Source of the DNA: Phytobacter ursingii
GTDB lineage: Bacteria; Pseudomonadota; Gammaproteobacteria; Enterobacterales; Enterobacteriaceae
NCBI GenBank assembly: GCA_901456055.1
Contig: CABDWT010000001.1
Span: 124,001-188,000 of the forward strand
DNA length: 64,000 nt
Direction: 5' to 3'
A program made the translations under genes and the position numbers. The first letter of the stretch is position 1, and the number at the start of each line of letters is the position of its first letter. The notes under the pieces are model-generated. The model was not told the origin of the DNA. It was given only the letters and a program-made list of their open reading frames with translations, and made no database searches. Of this stretch, positions 1-9,010 are shown piece after piece.

Positions 1-493
1 GCTGTTCACAGAGCTGGCGAATGAGCCGTGTAGAACGTACGGCAAGGGCGATCACGTCTGCCTTTTCCATGCCAAATACCAGTTTGCGAAAAAGTGGTGC
101 CGTTGCATTGTAGAGGTGAACGGTGGCGCTGCGTGCCCCCAGCAGCGATGCGAAGGTACGGTGAATCAGATCCTCGCGCGCCTGGGTCAATACCTGAATA
201 GTCACATCCTGCGGAATACGGTTTTCTTCAATCAACTGACGTACAAAGTTAAAGTCGGTTTGCGATGCAGATGGGAAAGCCACTTCGATCTCTTTAAAAC
301 CGCAGGCGAGGAGCAATTCCCAGAACTGCAGTTTGCGTTCACTGTCCATCGGTTCTGCTAACGCCTGGTTGCCATCGCGCAGGTCTGTAGACAACCAGCG
401 CGGCGCACGGGTCTGTTGCTTTTCAGGCCAGCCACGGTCGGGTAAGGAAATCGGTGTATAGGGGCGGTATTTTTCTGCCGGGTTTTTGAGCAT
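1..493 (-). CDS. leuA: 2-isopropylmalate synthase, type 2 (5' part only)
   Basis: The minus frame from the ATG at 493 reads through the window edge for 164 codons, so only the N-terminus is present. It begins [12 protein letters not shown] and contains [11 protein letters not shown], the metal-binding and catalytic segment of the alpha-isopropylmalate/homocitrate synthase family, which condenses acetyl-CoA with 2-oxoisovalerate in leucine synthesis. The N-terminal extension before that segment is typical of the longer 'type 2' LeuA enzymes and differs from the leuABCD-operon enzyme of E. coli. The start is supported by a purine-rich AGGAGAAG just upstream. It stands apart from other leu genes here, so it may be a second isozyme. 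The family call is firm; the type-2 assignment rests on N-terminal sequence only. Confidence 0.88.
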   Translation of the reverse strand, partial: MLKNPAEKYRPYTPISLPDRGWPEKQQTRAPRWLSTDLRDGNQALAEPMDSERKLQFWELLLACGFKEIEVAFPSASQTDFNFVRQLIEENRIPQDVTIQVLTQAREDLIHRTFASLLGARSATVHLYNATAPLFRKLVFGMEKADVIALAVRSTRLIRQLCEQ

Positions 494-877
494 GGTCTTC
501 TCCTTTTGTCTGTGTATTATCCTGGTGGCAGAAGGGAAGCTATGCTTTAGCGCCGTGGACAGATACTAGTGAGAAAGGGACAATCTTGTCGCGATGTCCG
601 ATGTAAAAGTTAGGGAACCTGTACGCATATTTTGTTTATTACACTATTCATTAATTATATTGAGAGCTTTCTTTATTTTTATGATAAATAGCACTCTACT
701 TTAAATGTCTTTTTTGAATAAGTTGTCTGCTGGTGTTCTAGTGACTAATCAACTGTTTCATCTCTTTTTATTGTTATTCCTTTTCTGTCGTGGTAGTTTT
801 TATTTTTATTATTTTTTGGTTGGTAATTAATCGGGAATGAATGTATTCGTATTACGGATGCATTCACAGGGAATGTT
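494..877. other. AT-rich intergenic region, divergent promoters
   Basis: Nearly 400 bases lie between the divergently transcribed leuA-like gene and the lipoprotein gene. From about 600 onward the composition drops to a strongly AT-rich run with T tracts, unlike the rest of the window. Promoters for both flanking genes must lie here. I see no ORF, tRNA or clear operator. The composition is what H-NS-bound, horizontally acquired DNA often looks like (inference). Confidence 0.5.
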
Positions 878-898
878 ATGCTCAGGTATGAGGCTATT

Positions 899-1261
899 AT
901 GCGGTTATCGCACGTAGGACTAATAATGACACTCTCACTGCTGCTGGTAGGGTGTTCAGGAACAAAAACACCGGCCCCCTTGCCTCTGACATTGGGGAAA
1001 CAGAAAGAGAATCAATGTTATCAAATGTTTACGGCTTTAAAATCACTTGATAACGCATCCTTTAAAAAGTTTCAGCATCAGTTTAGCGTTATCAATAATA
1101 ACTACGCAATATATAAAAAGAATCAGGCTCTTATAGAAGGTGATTCTGCGGAAATCATTAAGCTTGAGCTTAATGATAAAGTCGATATTGTTTGCGCTCG
1201 TGTACGCAGTGCCGTATTTGCCAACATGTCCAAACGTGCAAATGAATTGAATAAATTATGA
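899..1261 (+). CDS. Small lipoprotein, function unknown
   Basis: The protein has a short basic N-terminus, a hydrophobic stretch and a lipobox (LLLVGC followed by SG), so it should be exported, lipidated on Cys and anchored in a membrane facing the periplasm. I chose the ATG at 899 (MRLSHVG), which gives a normal lipoprotein signal; an upstream in-frame ATG at 878 adds seven residues. The mature part, about 100 residues, is Lys/Asn-rich with no domain I recognise. The stop overlaps the start of the next gene by an ATGA, so the two are probably translationally coupled and work together. Base composition is much more AT-rich than the flanking core genes, suggesting transfer. Confidence 0.7.
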   Translation: MRLSHVGLIMTLSLLLVGCSGTKTPAPLPLTLGKQKENQCYQMFTALKSLDNASFKKFQHQFSVINNNYAIYKKNQALIEGDSAEIIKLELNDKVDIVCARVRSAVFANMSKRANELNKL

Positions 1262-2925
1262 GAAAGTTATTATCTGTTGTTGTAATAATAGTGGGGGCGA
1301 CTTTCCCGGTCATGACCAAAGCTGACTCAACATTATTAATTGAACAACTACAACGAGAAGGGATGTTGGCACCCGAAGCAAATATATTATTTAACAATGC
1401 TGGTGATAAATCGGACAGCGTTATACCTGCCGTTCCCCTGTTGACGCGCCCTGAATCTGTTACGCAGGCAAAAAGCGCCGTCGTAGTCAAAAAGAGTACT
1501 CTGCAACAAACAGAACTCAGTCAACTTAAACGTAAACTCCGTACCTCACAGCGCGAACTTCAGGCACTTCGTAAGCAGAATGAGGCACTCAAAAATCGGC
1601 AACCAGACGTTGGGGCGGAACAGGCCGAAGCATTCAGAGATGAAAACAAACAATTGCACCAGCAACTGTTGGCCAGCGAGAAACAGCTGGCTGAAAATGC
1701 GCGTCGCTATGAGAAACAGGTCGGCGTACTGACAGCGCGGACAGAAGAATTACAGACCCAAATGACCCGCTTGCAGTTGGCTGCCAATGAGGCCGTCAGT
1801 CAGAAAGCGTTGCTGGAGCAACAACTGGCGAAACAGCCTGACAGTGGTAAAACAGTGGCGATGCAACGGGTGGAAGCCGAAAAACTGCGCACCCAGCTTG
1901 CGGCGGCGAATCAGAAAACCACAGCACTGAGTGAGAATATCGCAGCACTTGAGAAAACGGCGCAGGCGAATACCGCACGCACCGTCGCGCTCGAGCAGAG
2001 TCTGAATGAGGCCGTCAGTCAGAAAACGCTTCTGGAGCAACAACTGGCGACGCAGGCCGGGAGTGAGAAAGCACTCGCCACACAACTTGCACAATCCAGT
2101 CAACAAAACAGCGAACAGTTGGAACAACTGAATAGTGCTAACAACAAGATCGCAGAACAACTCGCGCGTCTTGGCGAACTTGAGCAACAGGCCAAAAAAG
2201 ACGATGAAGAGAAAAAGCAGGCTCTGGCCAGTCTGGCCACGTTACAAAAGGAGCATGATGCCGCTCCCTCTGAACTGGTTAAAGCAAAACAGTCTGCCTA
2301 TTCGCTGAAAACACACAAGTCTGAAGAGTCAAAAATAAACTACGCCTACGGTGCGTATTATGCAGTAAAAGTTCCACACGAATTTAAGGTGCTGGAGTTC
2401 GCAGGGCACAAATTCTTACCTCTGGCCTTCCTGCAGGGATTTAAAGATAAGCTCGCCAATACGATGCAACTGAGCGAAGACGAAGTTGGCCGCATCCTTA
2501 CCCGTTTTGATCAGCAGGTGGCCGAAGTGCAAGGGCGTGAGCGGGAGCGCAATAAAAAACAGAGCATCCAGTTTGTTGAACGCGCTGCCAAAGCCAAAGG
2601 AGCTGAGCAGGCCCCAAATGGGGTGGTTTATCTCGTTGTCAAAAAAGGCAAAACACCACTGTTAACGGTAAACGATACGATTCGTTTCCGCCTTGATGAA
2701 AAAATCAGTACCGGAAAGAAAATGTCTGGTGGGGAGATCCGAGTGGGTAGGGTAAGCAAGCTTCCGGAAGTAATGCAGCAAGGCGTGCTGCGCGTCGGCA
2801 GCGGTGGGAAGGTCAGGATCACTGTTCCTATTGAACTTGCCTATGGTGAGCAGGGGATACCCGGCACCGTGCCGCCAGGGGTGGCCTCGGAGATAACCAT
2901 GGAAATTCTTGGTATTGTGAAATAA
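1258..2925 (+). CDS. Exported coiled-coil protein with degenerate FKBP-type domain
   Basis: 555 residues. An N-terminal signal peptide (MRKLLSVVV..., likely cleaved after TKA) is followed by a Gln/Glu/Ala/Lys-rich coiled coil from about residue 75 to 345, then an FkpA/Mip-type N-terminal dimerisation-like segment (about 355-450, containing YAYGAYYAVKV) and a C-terminal FKBP-like domain ending in LAYGEQG...VPPG...ILGIV. FKBPs are peptidyl-prolyl isomerases and chaperones. Here the usual VxYTG and F-D active-site elements and the active-site Trp are not recognisable, whereas the LAYGE Tyr (about 529) remains, so catalysis is doubtful. The coil contains an internal duplication (see repeat). It is coupled to the upstream lipoprotein gene. 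Periplasmic location and a scaffold or chaperone role are inferences. Confidence 0.75.
   Translation: MRKLLSVVVIIVGATFPVMTKADSTLLIEQLQREGMLAPEANILFNNAGDKSDSVIPAVPLLTRPESVTQAKSAVVVKKSTLQQTELSQLKRKLRTSQRELQALRKQNEALKNRQPDVGAEQAEAFRDENKQLHQQLLASEKQLAENARRYEKQVGVLTARTEELQTQMTRLQLAANEAVSQKALLEQQLAKQPDSGKTVAMQRVEAEKLRTQLAAANQKTTALSENIAALEKTAQANTARTVALEQSLNEAVSQKTLLEQQLATQAGSEKALATQLAQSSQQNSEQLEQLNSANNKIAEQLARLGELEQQAKKDDEEKKQALASLATLQKEHDAAPSELVKAKQSAYSLKTHKSEESKINYAYGAYYAVKVPHEFKVLEFAGHKFLPLAFLQGFKDKLANTMQLSEDEVGRILTRFDQQVAEVQGRERERNKKQSIQFVERAAKAKGAEQAPNGVVYLVVKKGKTPLLTVNDTIRFRLDEKISTGKKMSGGEIRVGRVSKLPEVMQQGVLRVGSGGKVRITVPIELAYGEQGIPGTVPPGVASEITMEILGIVK
1786..2055 (+). repeat. In-frame internal duplication in the coiled coil
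   Basis: Two copies of a 51-base unit, at 1786-1836 and 2005-2055, are almost identical and encode NEAVSQKxLLEQQLAxQ. They are 219 bases (73 codons) apart, so register is kept. This suggests the coil grew by duplication and could change length by recombination. Confidence 0.8.
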
Positions 2926-2929
2926 CCCA

Positions 2930-2957
2930 AAAAAGCGCCTCCTGACTGGAGGCGCTT
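2930..2957 (-). terminator. Intrinsic terminator after the HD-Pnk gene
   Basis: A hairpin with arms AAGCGCCTCC and GGAGGCGCTT, followed on the minus strand by a run of T, sits between the convergent FKBP-like and HD-Pnk genes. The T run favours the minus strand. Confidence 0.75.
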
Positions 2958-2962
2958 ACAGG

Positions 2963-4078
2963 TCAGGCATCTGCTACCCGATATTCAACGCAATGTGCTT
3001 CATCGGGCTGAGGAACTTCCAGCCTTGATGCCATGCGCAGAATCACCTCTTCCGGTACGGCATGCTGACGACTGGCATTTTGTACTTTCCATTGTGGCCA
3101 GGGCACTTCCAGATAAACGATTTTTACCTTCGCCCCATAGGCCGTGAACAGGCTGATAAGCTGAGTTCGGAGTTGTCGGCTGATGTTCGTGGCATTCCAC
3201 ACGAAGGGGATTTTTTGCCGCAATAACACGCGGGCTTCCTCTTTCGCCTGTTGAACGACTTGCCCGGTTGCCGTGCGATCGGCGGGACTTACACCCAGCT
3301 GTCTGCGAATATCATCCAGGCTGATGACGGCCATCCCCTGGCAATGTTCGCTGATATAGCGATCTTTTCCCATACCCGGCAGCGCACTAAGCAACGTCAC
3401 TTCGAAACCCCCGGTGTTCCAGGGGACAAAATCTGCCGGACTGTTCTCATGCGTCAGGTAGTGCCAGCGGGCAATATCGGATACAAAGGGGCGCGCTTGC
3501 CCCCAGCAGTGCTGCTCCTGACAAAAGAGTTCAAACAAAGCAATGCGGTCGAGCATCTCCTGTTTGTCCTCGCAATGACGTCCTTCCATATCGGCACGCG
3601 CGAGTAATGCCAGCAGGCGAGTGTCAATTCGCATCGCAGCACTCAGCAGTAAGCGCTCAGGCGACGGGCGTTCCAGCAGCCATAAGGGGAGGCCGTGCAG
3701 ACGCACGAGTGCCGCAATCTGTTCGCGCAGGGCAAAGGGCATCGGGATATCTCGCCACAAAATGTGCCGTGCAGTGAGTTCACCTTTGCGGGCATGGCCT
3801 GGTGAGTGGATACGCCCCTCATCGTCCTGATGCGTGGTACTGCGCTTTTCGACATCATGCAGTAGCGCCGCGGCCCATACAATTTCCTGCTGCTGGTGGG
3901 GGAGTTGCTGGTATGCGTCCATTTTCGTCAATGCATTAAGGACCATTTCGGTGTGGATCCCGACATTGCCTTCCGCATGGTGAATGGGATCCTGCGGGAC
4001 CTGATGCATCTCCTCCACCCAGTTAAAGCGCTGACGCAGAGTAGGCCAACGTTTGTCTTCGCTTAGCTGCCAGATCAT
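2963..4078 (-). CDS. HD-Pnk type RNA end-healing enzyme (HD phosphoesterase + polynucleotide kinase)
   Basis: 371 residues in two domains. The N-terminal HD domain has His42, the HD pair His74-Asp75 and further His residues near 91-95. The C-terminal P-loop kinase has a Walker A PGMGKDR (Lys238), the SLDD acidic pair (Asp255/256) expected of a T4 Pnk-like active site, and an Arg-rich lid near 301-304. This matches the Runella HD-Pnk family, in which the HD domain removes 2',3'-cyclic or 3' phosphates and the kinase phosphorylates 5'-OH ends. Its ATG overlaps the stop of the RNA ligase gene (ATGA), so healing and sealing enzymes are made together. The substrate is unknown. The family call is good; the RNA-repair role is inference from domains and pairing. 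Confidence 0.85.
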   Translation of the reverse strand: MIWQLSEDKRWPTLRQRFNWVEEMHQVPQDPIHHAEGNVGIHTEMVLNALTKMDAYQQLPHQQQEIVWAAALLHDVEKRSTTHQDDEGRIHSPGHARKGELTARHILWRDIPMPFALREQIAALVRLHGLPLWLLERPSPERLLLSAAMRIDTRLLALLARADMEGRHCEDKQEMLDRIALFELFCQEQHCWGQARPFVSDIARWHYLTHENSPADFVPWNTGGFEVTLLSALPGMGKDRYISEHCQGMAVISLDDIRRQLGVSPADRTATGQVVQQAKEEARVLLRQKIPFVWNATNISRQLRTQLISLFTAYGAKVKIVYLEVPWPQWKVQNASRQHAVPEEVILRMASRLEVPQPDEAHCVEYRVADA

Positions 4079-4782
4079 CGTGTGCCTCCTGCTGCAAACT
4101 CATACGCCATACGGGCGCGCTGCCAGTTGCGTTTCCAGTGTTCGGTGGTTTTCACATGATTTTTGCGTACAAACTTGAAGACATTATGCGCAAATTCATC
4201 AACTGGAAATTCCTCACTGTTACGGCTGACCACGCCTTCCAGCGTACAGGGCTTGCCAGTCTGGGTATCCCAGGGCGCAAATGCGCCACTGCCGGTTGTT
4301 AGCGCCAGAAACTCACGCTGCCAGGCCTTTTCATCGTTTCCTGGCTGCGGGCCATTCATCTCTGGAACGCAGGGAAAATCAAAGAGTGCGGCATAAAATT
4401 TGACCTCTTCCCAACTGAGCCACATGTCCTGACAGCGGACGGCGAACAGAAAAAAGTCCTGTTCGAGGGCGTGATATTCGATGGAGTGAACCGCGTAAAG
4501 GTTCTCGCCAAAGAGTTCGAGATCGCCGAGATCGTTTTTCAGCAATTGCCAGCGCTGGCGAATTTTATGCGTCCATGCGGACTGGGTAGGCGTGGCGTGA
4601 GAGCGCGCAAAAACGCCGTAGCGGTTCAGGCAGTTATTCTCACCGTCCAGCTTTTCCGTATGGATCAGCGACGCGATCGACTGCATATCACGCCAGTAAC
4701 TGGCATTGATGCGGTCATCGCTGGTGGTGCCAGGGGAGAAAGGATAGTGCCAGGTTCTCCCGTATTTTCGTTGTGAATTCAT
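4075..4782 (-). CDS. RNA ligase, nucleotidyltransferase family
   Basis: 235 residues with the ordered motifs of ATP-dependent RNA ligases: motif I EKLDGEN with the nucleotidyl-accepting Lys44, motif [12 protein letters not shown] (about 91-99), motif IV EGVV (about 182-185) and motif V VFKFVRK (about 201-207). The short length means a minimal catalytic core with little C-terminal extension. The enzyme should join a 5'-phosphate to a 3'-OH in RNA after the downstream HD-Pnk has prepared the ends. It is first in a two-gene operon downstream of emrB, where E. coli carries luxS. No toxin or nuclease gene adjoins it, so the damage it repairs is not evident. Confidence 0.88.
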   Translation of the reverse strand: MNSQRKYGRTWHYPFSPGTTSDDRINASYWRDMQSIASLIHTEKLDGENNCLNRYGVFARSHATPTQSAWTHKIRQRWQLLKNDLGDLELFGENLYAVHSIEYHALEQDFFLFAVRCQDMWLSWEEVKFYAALFDFPCVPEMNGPQPGNDEKAWQREFLALTTGSGAFAPWDTQTGKPCTLEGVVSRNSEEFPVDEFAHNVFKFVRKNHVKTTEHWKRNWQRARMAYEFAAGGTR

Positions 4783-5079
4783 GATAATCCATTATTTTTT
4801 GTGTAATTATTGTTCGCCCGCGCGGCGTGCGAATGCCAGGTTGAGTGGGTTAAAAATGTGAGGATAAAAATCACCCGCAAAAGGGGTGGACGACGTCAGA
4901 GGGAAAAACAACCTGAGCGCGTTGCTCAGAACCGGTTAGGGTGAATGGAAGATTTCGGGGCGGGCATAAAGATACACGCGTTATGATGATAAAACAACCA
5001 CCTGCGCGTAGGGGGATAAGAAAGGGATCCGAAGATCCCTTATCAGGCAGGCCATTTTGGCTGTCAGAACAGACGGCGC
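4783..5079. other. Intergenic region between emrB and the RNA-repair pair
   Basis: About 300 bases between two genes on the same strand, with no plausible gene. It holds the emrB-side hairpin (5022-5041) and must contain any separate promoter for the RNA ligase operon. I see no clear operator. An RtcR/sigma-54 type element was looked for and not recognised. Confidence 0.4.
5022..5041 (-). terminator. Hairpin downstream of emrB
   Basis: A perfect 8-bp stem AAGGGATC/GATCCCTT with a 4-base loop lies just past emrB. The T run after it on the minus strand is short (TTTCTT), so it is only a probable terminator. Confidence 0.55.
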
Positions 5080-6618
5080 TTAGTGCGCACCGCCGCCGCC
5101 GCCGCCCGCGCCAAATGGCGGTCTGGCAAACCACACCAGGCCCAGCAAGACCAGAAATACCCCAGCCGACATCCAGAAAATCTCATTGGCGGATATAATC
5201 AGCCCCTGATTGGTGATTTGCTGGGCTATCCAGCCGGATGCCTGCTGTTGTGACATCCCTAACCCCTGCAGCTGGTTATACATCTCCTGCGCGTTCGGGT
5301 TGTAGGGGGTGACAGATTCGGTCAGTTGCGCGTGGTGCATCGATTCCCGGTTAGTCCACATGGTGGTGGTGATCGATGTGCCGATGGAGCCCGCCAGCGT
5401 TCGGGTAAAGTTCGACAGGCTCGACGCCGCAGCCAGGCGCTCTGGCGGCAGGCCGGATAGCGTAATCGTCGTCAGCGGCATAAAGAAGCAGGCCACGGCG
5501 AAGCCCTGAATAAATTGCGGCCATGCGGAAGCGCCAAAATCCATTCCCGGCTCAAACGTATATGCGCGCCAGTAGAAGCAGACGGCGTACATAATAAAGC
5601 TGAATGTGACCAGCCTGCGCATATCGAGCTTATGAGCAAAACGACCAATGATCGGCGATAAAAGAACCGGGATTACCCCAACTGGCGCAGAGGCCAGCCC
5701 CGCCCAGGTTGCGGTGTAGCCATAAACCTCCTGCAACAGTTGTGGCAGCAGCACGATCGCGCCGAAATAGAGCATATAGGCGAGACTGATACACAAACAA
5801 CCGATGGTAAAGTTCCGCGACTTAAAGAGCGACAGGTCGACTATCGGGTTCTCATCCGTCAACTCCCACACCACCAGAAAGCTTATCGATACCACGGCGA
5901 CAATCGTCAGGATGATGATTTCGCGGGAATTGAACCAGTCCAGCTCTTTCCCCTGGTCGAGCATCACCTGCAGGCTACCGATACCCACGATTAATAGCGC
6001 CAGCCCCACACCGTCGATGCGGCGTTGTTCGGTACGCGTTTCACGACCACGCAGCGATTGCAGGGTTAGCAGCACCACCAGGGCACCGATAGGGACGTTG
6101 ATAAAGAAGATCCAGCCCCAGTGGTAGTTATCACTGATATAACCGCCGAGGATCGGGCCGCAAATGGGGGCGACGATCACCGTCATTGACCACAACGCCA
6201 GCGCAATCGAACGTTTAGCGGGCGGGTAGTTACTCAGCAACAGGCTCTGTGAGAGTGGAATCAACGGCCCGGCGACAATCCCCTGAATGACGCGGAAGAA
6301 GATCAGCATGCTCAGGCTACTGGAAACACCGCACGCCCAGGAGGCGATAGCAAAAGCAACGGTGGACCAGAGGAACAGTTTGACCTCGCCCACACGCTTC
6401 GCCAGCCAACCGGTTATCGGAATCGAGATGGCGTTTGCTACCCCAAAAGAGGTGATAACCCACGTCCCCTGGCTCAGGGAGGAGCCAAGGTTACCGGCAA
6501 TCGTGGGGATCGCGACGTTAGCGATGGTGGAATCCAGCACCTGCATGAAGGTCGCCAGCGACAGCGCAATAGTCATAATGACCAGTTGCGCCCCTTCCAG
6601 CGGTTTTCTCTGTTGCAT
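5080..6618 (-). CDS. emrB: Multidrug efflux MFS permease EmrB
   Basis: 512 residues, the normal length for EmrB, with the 14-helix DHA2 major facilitator layout (N-terminal MTIALSLATFMQVLDSTIANVA) and the characteristic Gly-rich C-terminus. It is the inner-membrane proton/drug antiporter of the EmrAB-TolC pump, exporting uncouplers such as CCCP and hydrophobic acids such as nalidixic acid. It follows emrA by 15 bases and emrR lies upstream, giving the usual emrRAB operon on the minus strand. Confidence 0.97.
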   Translation of the reverse strand: MQQRKPLEGAQLVIMTIALSLATFMQVLDSTIANVAIPTIAGNLGSSLSQGTWVITSFGVANAISIPITGWLAKRVGEVKLFLWSTVAFAIASWACGVSSSLSMLIFFRVIQGIVAGPLIPLSQSLLLSNYPPAKRSIALALWSMTVIVAPICGPILGGYISDNYHWGWIFFINVPIGALVVLLTLQSLRGRETRTEQRRIDGVGLALLIVGIGSLQVMLDQGKELDWFNSREIIILTIVAVVSISFLVVWELTDENPIVDLSLFKSRNFTIGCLCISLAYMLYFGAIVLLPQLLQEVYGYTATWAGLASAPVGVIPVLLSPIIGRFAHKLDMRRLVTFSFIMYAVCFYWRAYTFEPGMDFGASAWPQFIQGFAVACFFMPLTTITLSGLPPERLAAASSLSNFTRTLAGSIGTSITTTMWTNRESMHHAQLTESVTPYNPNAQEMYNQLQGLGMSQQQASGWIAQQITNQGLIISANEIFWMSAGVFLVLLGLVWFARPPFGAGGGGGGAH

Positions 6619-6633
6619 TACGCGTACCTCGGA

Positions 6634-7806
6634 TTAACCCGCGTTGGCCTTCACGATATTTTCAATCAGGGTGTTGACCGGTTGCAGGTCAAGCTCACGT
6701 GCGCTGCTCTCATACGCCGGGCTGGTGCGAACCTGGCTTGACAGTACCTGACCGTCACGGTTGGTAGTATCAACATTTACCAACGTGGAGAGGCCGATAC
6801 GCAGCGGGTGATCGCTCAACTGCTTTGCATCGAGTTCTATACGTACCGGCAGACGCTGAACCACCTTGATCCAGTTACCGGTGGCATTTTGTGCCGGAAG
6901 CAGTGAGAAGGCGCTGCCAGTACCCATATCCAGACCCACCACTTTGCCTGTGTATTTCACTTCGTCACCGTAAAGATCGCTGACGACAGTCGCAGTCTGG
7001 CCGATACGCATATGTGCAAGCTGGGTTTCTTTGAAGTTTGCGTCCACCCACAAACCGGTAGCCGGAACCACGGCCATCAGTGATGTCGTCGGGCTTATTT
7101 GCGCGCCAGGCTGGACGGCACGGCGAGAAACATAACCGGTGATCGGGCTGACAATTTTGGTTCGTTGCAGCGCGAGCCAGGCGTTACGCAGTTCTGCAGC
7201 GGCCTGTTTTACCGCGGGTTGATCCTCCAGACGGGTATCCAGAATCATCGCCTGGTTGGCATTATATTGCTGAATAGCAACATCCAACTGCGCCTGCGCA
7301 GTGGCGACGGCGTCACGGGCATGTTGCAGCTCTTCGCGACCAATCAAATTAGCATTACCCAGCGGCACACGGCGATTTAAATCCGTTTGCGCCTGAGCCA
7401 GAGCGGTACGTTGTAATTCGATACTTGCCTGTAGTTGTTTGCCGTTGATCATCAACTGACGAGTCTGGCGAACGCTTGAGGCCAGCGCGGTCTGTGCCTT
7501 TTCGAATGCCTGTTGGGCATCGGTGGCATCGAGGGTCACCAGCACATCCCCTTGCTTGACGTAGTCGGTATTGTCAGCCCAGACTTTCGTCACGCTGCCG
7601 GATACCTGCGCCATGATTTGAACCTGGTTCCCTGCCACGTATGCGTCATCGGTTTCCTCAAAATGACGCAGTACTAAAAACCAATAAATCCCATATGCCA
7701 CGGCAATAACAATAAAGAGCAAGGTCAACAGCAGAAGGGCGCCTTTGCGTTTGCCTTTCTTTTTGACCGGTTGCTGCGGGGTTTGACTCTCCGCATTTGC
7801 GCTCAT
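6634..7806 (-). CDS. emrA: Multidrug efflux membrane-fusion protein EmrA
   Basis: 390 residues from MSANAE, matching E. coli EmrA length; an upstream ATG at 7818 would add four residues. It has a cytoplasmic Lys-rich N-terminus, one membrane anchor (about 27-47), the HlyD-type lipoyl half-motif FEETDDAYVAGN, a long alpha-helical hairpin and a beta-barrel domain. It bridges EmrB in the inner membrane to TolC in the outer membrane. It lies between emrR and emrB in the operon. Confidence 0.97.
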   Translation of the reverse strand: MSANAESQTPQQPVKKKGKRKGALLLLTLLFIVIAVAYGIYWFLVLRHFEETDDAYVAGNQVQIMAQVSGSVTKVWADNTDYVKQGDVLVTLDATDAQQAFEKAQTALASSVRQTRQLMINGKQLQASIELQRTALAQAQTDLNRRVPLGNANLIGREELQHARDAVATAQAQLDVAIQQYNANQAMILDTRLEDQPAVKQAAAELRNAWLALQRTKIVSPITGYVSRRAVQPGAQISPTTSLMAVVPATGLWVDANFKETQLAHMRIGQTATVVSDLYGDEVKYTGKVVGLDMGTGSAFSLLPAQNATGNWIKVVQRLPVRIELDAKQLSDHPLRIGLSTLVNVDTTNRDGQVLSSQVRTSPAYESSARELDLQPVNTLIENIVKANAG

Positions 7807-7933
7807 GCTTTTCTCCACGATCTTATTATTTCATATCGGCAAGGCCGACCTGTTTTGTCAGAAAGGCCAGCAGTGTGACGTGCCGGCCTGACGGAATTCT
7901 TATTCAATCTGGATGTTCGAGCGGATCTCAGCG

Positions 7934-8464
7934 TTAGCGCAGCGCCTCAAGGATGGTGCCGTCTTCGTCCATTTGATCCAGGCGAGTGAGCAACTTGCGT
8001 GTGATGTGCTCGAGTTGGTCTTTTTCAGCGGTTGTCAGCGAAGACCAGAGTTGGTGCAGACAGTTGTGCTGCGGTGGCAGAACCTGACGCAGGAATTCAT
8101 GCCCTTTATCGGTCAACTGCAGATGCAGGCAGCGACGGTCATTGTCGCTTTCACGGCGTTCAATCCAGCCGCGTTTTTCCAGCTCATCGGCGATACGGGT
8201 CGCATTGGTGCGAGAAGAGCCCAGCGCGCTGCTCAGTTCGGATGGCTGAATACTGTGATTTTCCTGAGACTCCAGGGTGATTAACGCCATAAATAATGTT
8301 TCGTTAATCCCTTGAGCTTTCAGCATTTTATTGCGATTTTCCAGCAGCTTACCCTGCATGTGCATACACAGACGGGTGAGCAGAATTTCCTGGAACGGGA
8401 AATCTTCATAGCGGCTGGCGCGGAATTTAAGCATTTGTTCAATGGGCGTAAACGAACTATCCAT
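7934..8464 (-). CDS. emrR: MarR-family repressor EmrR (MprA)
   Basis: 176 residues, same length and near-identical sequence to E. coli EmrR/MprA. It has the winged helix-turn-helix of MarR proteins, with the recognition region around [18 protein letters not shown] and the wing DRRCLHLQL. It represses emrRAB and releases DNA when it binds substrates such as CCCP or 2,4-dinitrophenol, and it also acts at the microcin and proU loci in E. coli. It is first gene of the operon, about 130 bases before emrA. Confidence 0.97.
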   Translation of the reverse strand: MDSSFTPIEQMLKFRASRYEDFPFQEILLTRLCMHMQGKLLENRNKMLKAQGINETLFMALITLESQENHSIQPSELSSALGSSRTNATRIADELEKRGWIERRESDNDRRCLHLQLTDKGHEFLRQVLPPQHNCLHQLWSSLTTAEKDQLEHITRKLLTRLDQMDEDGTILEALR

Positions 8465-8536
8465 TTGGGCATAACCTCATTAATTGCAGTCGATATAGTA
8501 ACGACAGTGACAAATAAAGTAAATGTATTATTTTCT

Positions 8537-8887
8537 CTAATAAATTTGCTTTAGTGATGGGACTGTCAGTAATTTCCAGACGATTCCGTAAGCGAGCGCG
8601 CGCAATAATCCCGCAATACTCAGGCTGTACGTTTTCCAGAAACGCAGCCCCGGAGAGATAAATAAAACGTTAACGCAGCCCGTAAGGGGCGCGGCAGGGA
8701 TGAAGAACAGAGTGATGCGGGAGAAGAAATTGCCGGATGGCGAAAAACCTGGCTCTGTGGCATGCAGGTCGAATGGGAATGCCACAGGAACGTAACTTAG
8801 TACGTCAGGAAGAGGGTCTTTGATCCCTTTCCAAAATGTTGCAGGTGCAACGGGGAAAGGGTCGGTTGTCGTATCTGTACTATCCAT
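8537..8887 (-). pseudogene. Fused remnant of ygaZ (N-terminus) and ygaH (C-terminus)
   Basis: The 116-codon frame begins like YgaZ (ATFWKGIKDPLPDVLSYVPV compares with the ATF-EGCKDSLP-VISYIPV start of the E. coli protein, followed by a VAF-F-L-AT-GFSP match). Its last 45 residues resemble the end of YgaH (LRALAYGIVWKLL against LSALAYGLAWKVM). The material between, most of ygaZ and the first half of ygaH, is missing. In E. coli YgaZ-YgaH is the L-valine exporter, sitting exactly here upstream of emrR. I read this as an internal deletion that fused the two genes, followed by drift; a transporter is not expected from it. Confidence 0.72.
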
Positions 8888-9010
8888 AGTATGTGTTAAA
8901 TATCACCCACGTTAAAATCACCGGGATAAATAAGTCGCATAACCATATCAGACTCAGGGGCACCTTAACACCCCGGTTTTTTGGTGTTTCGACGTAACGT
9001 GGGCGTGATT

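Noticed and set aside
2963-4782. Classing the ligase/HD-Pnk pair as a phage T4-type prrC-linked island
   Set aside because: No PrrC-like anticodon nuclease or restriction genes lie beside it.
7913-8284. 123-codon plus-strand frame opposite emrR
   Set aside because: Antisense shadow of a conserved regulator gene; composition and start do not support coding.
8938-8990. GGGGCACC...CCCCGG hairpin with a T run downstream of the ygaY-type gene
   Set aside because: The T run follows on the plus strand, but no plus-strand gene ends there, so a terminator role cannot be supported; it could also be part of ygaZH decay.
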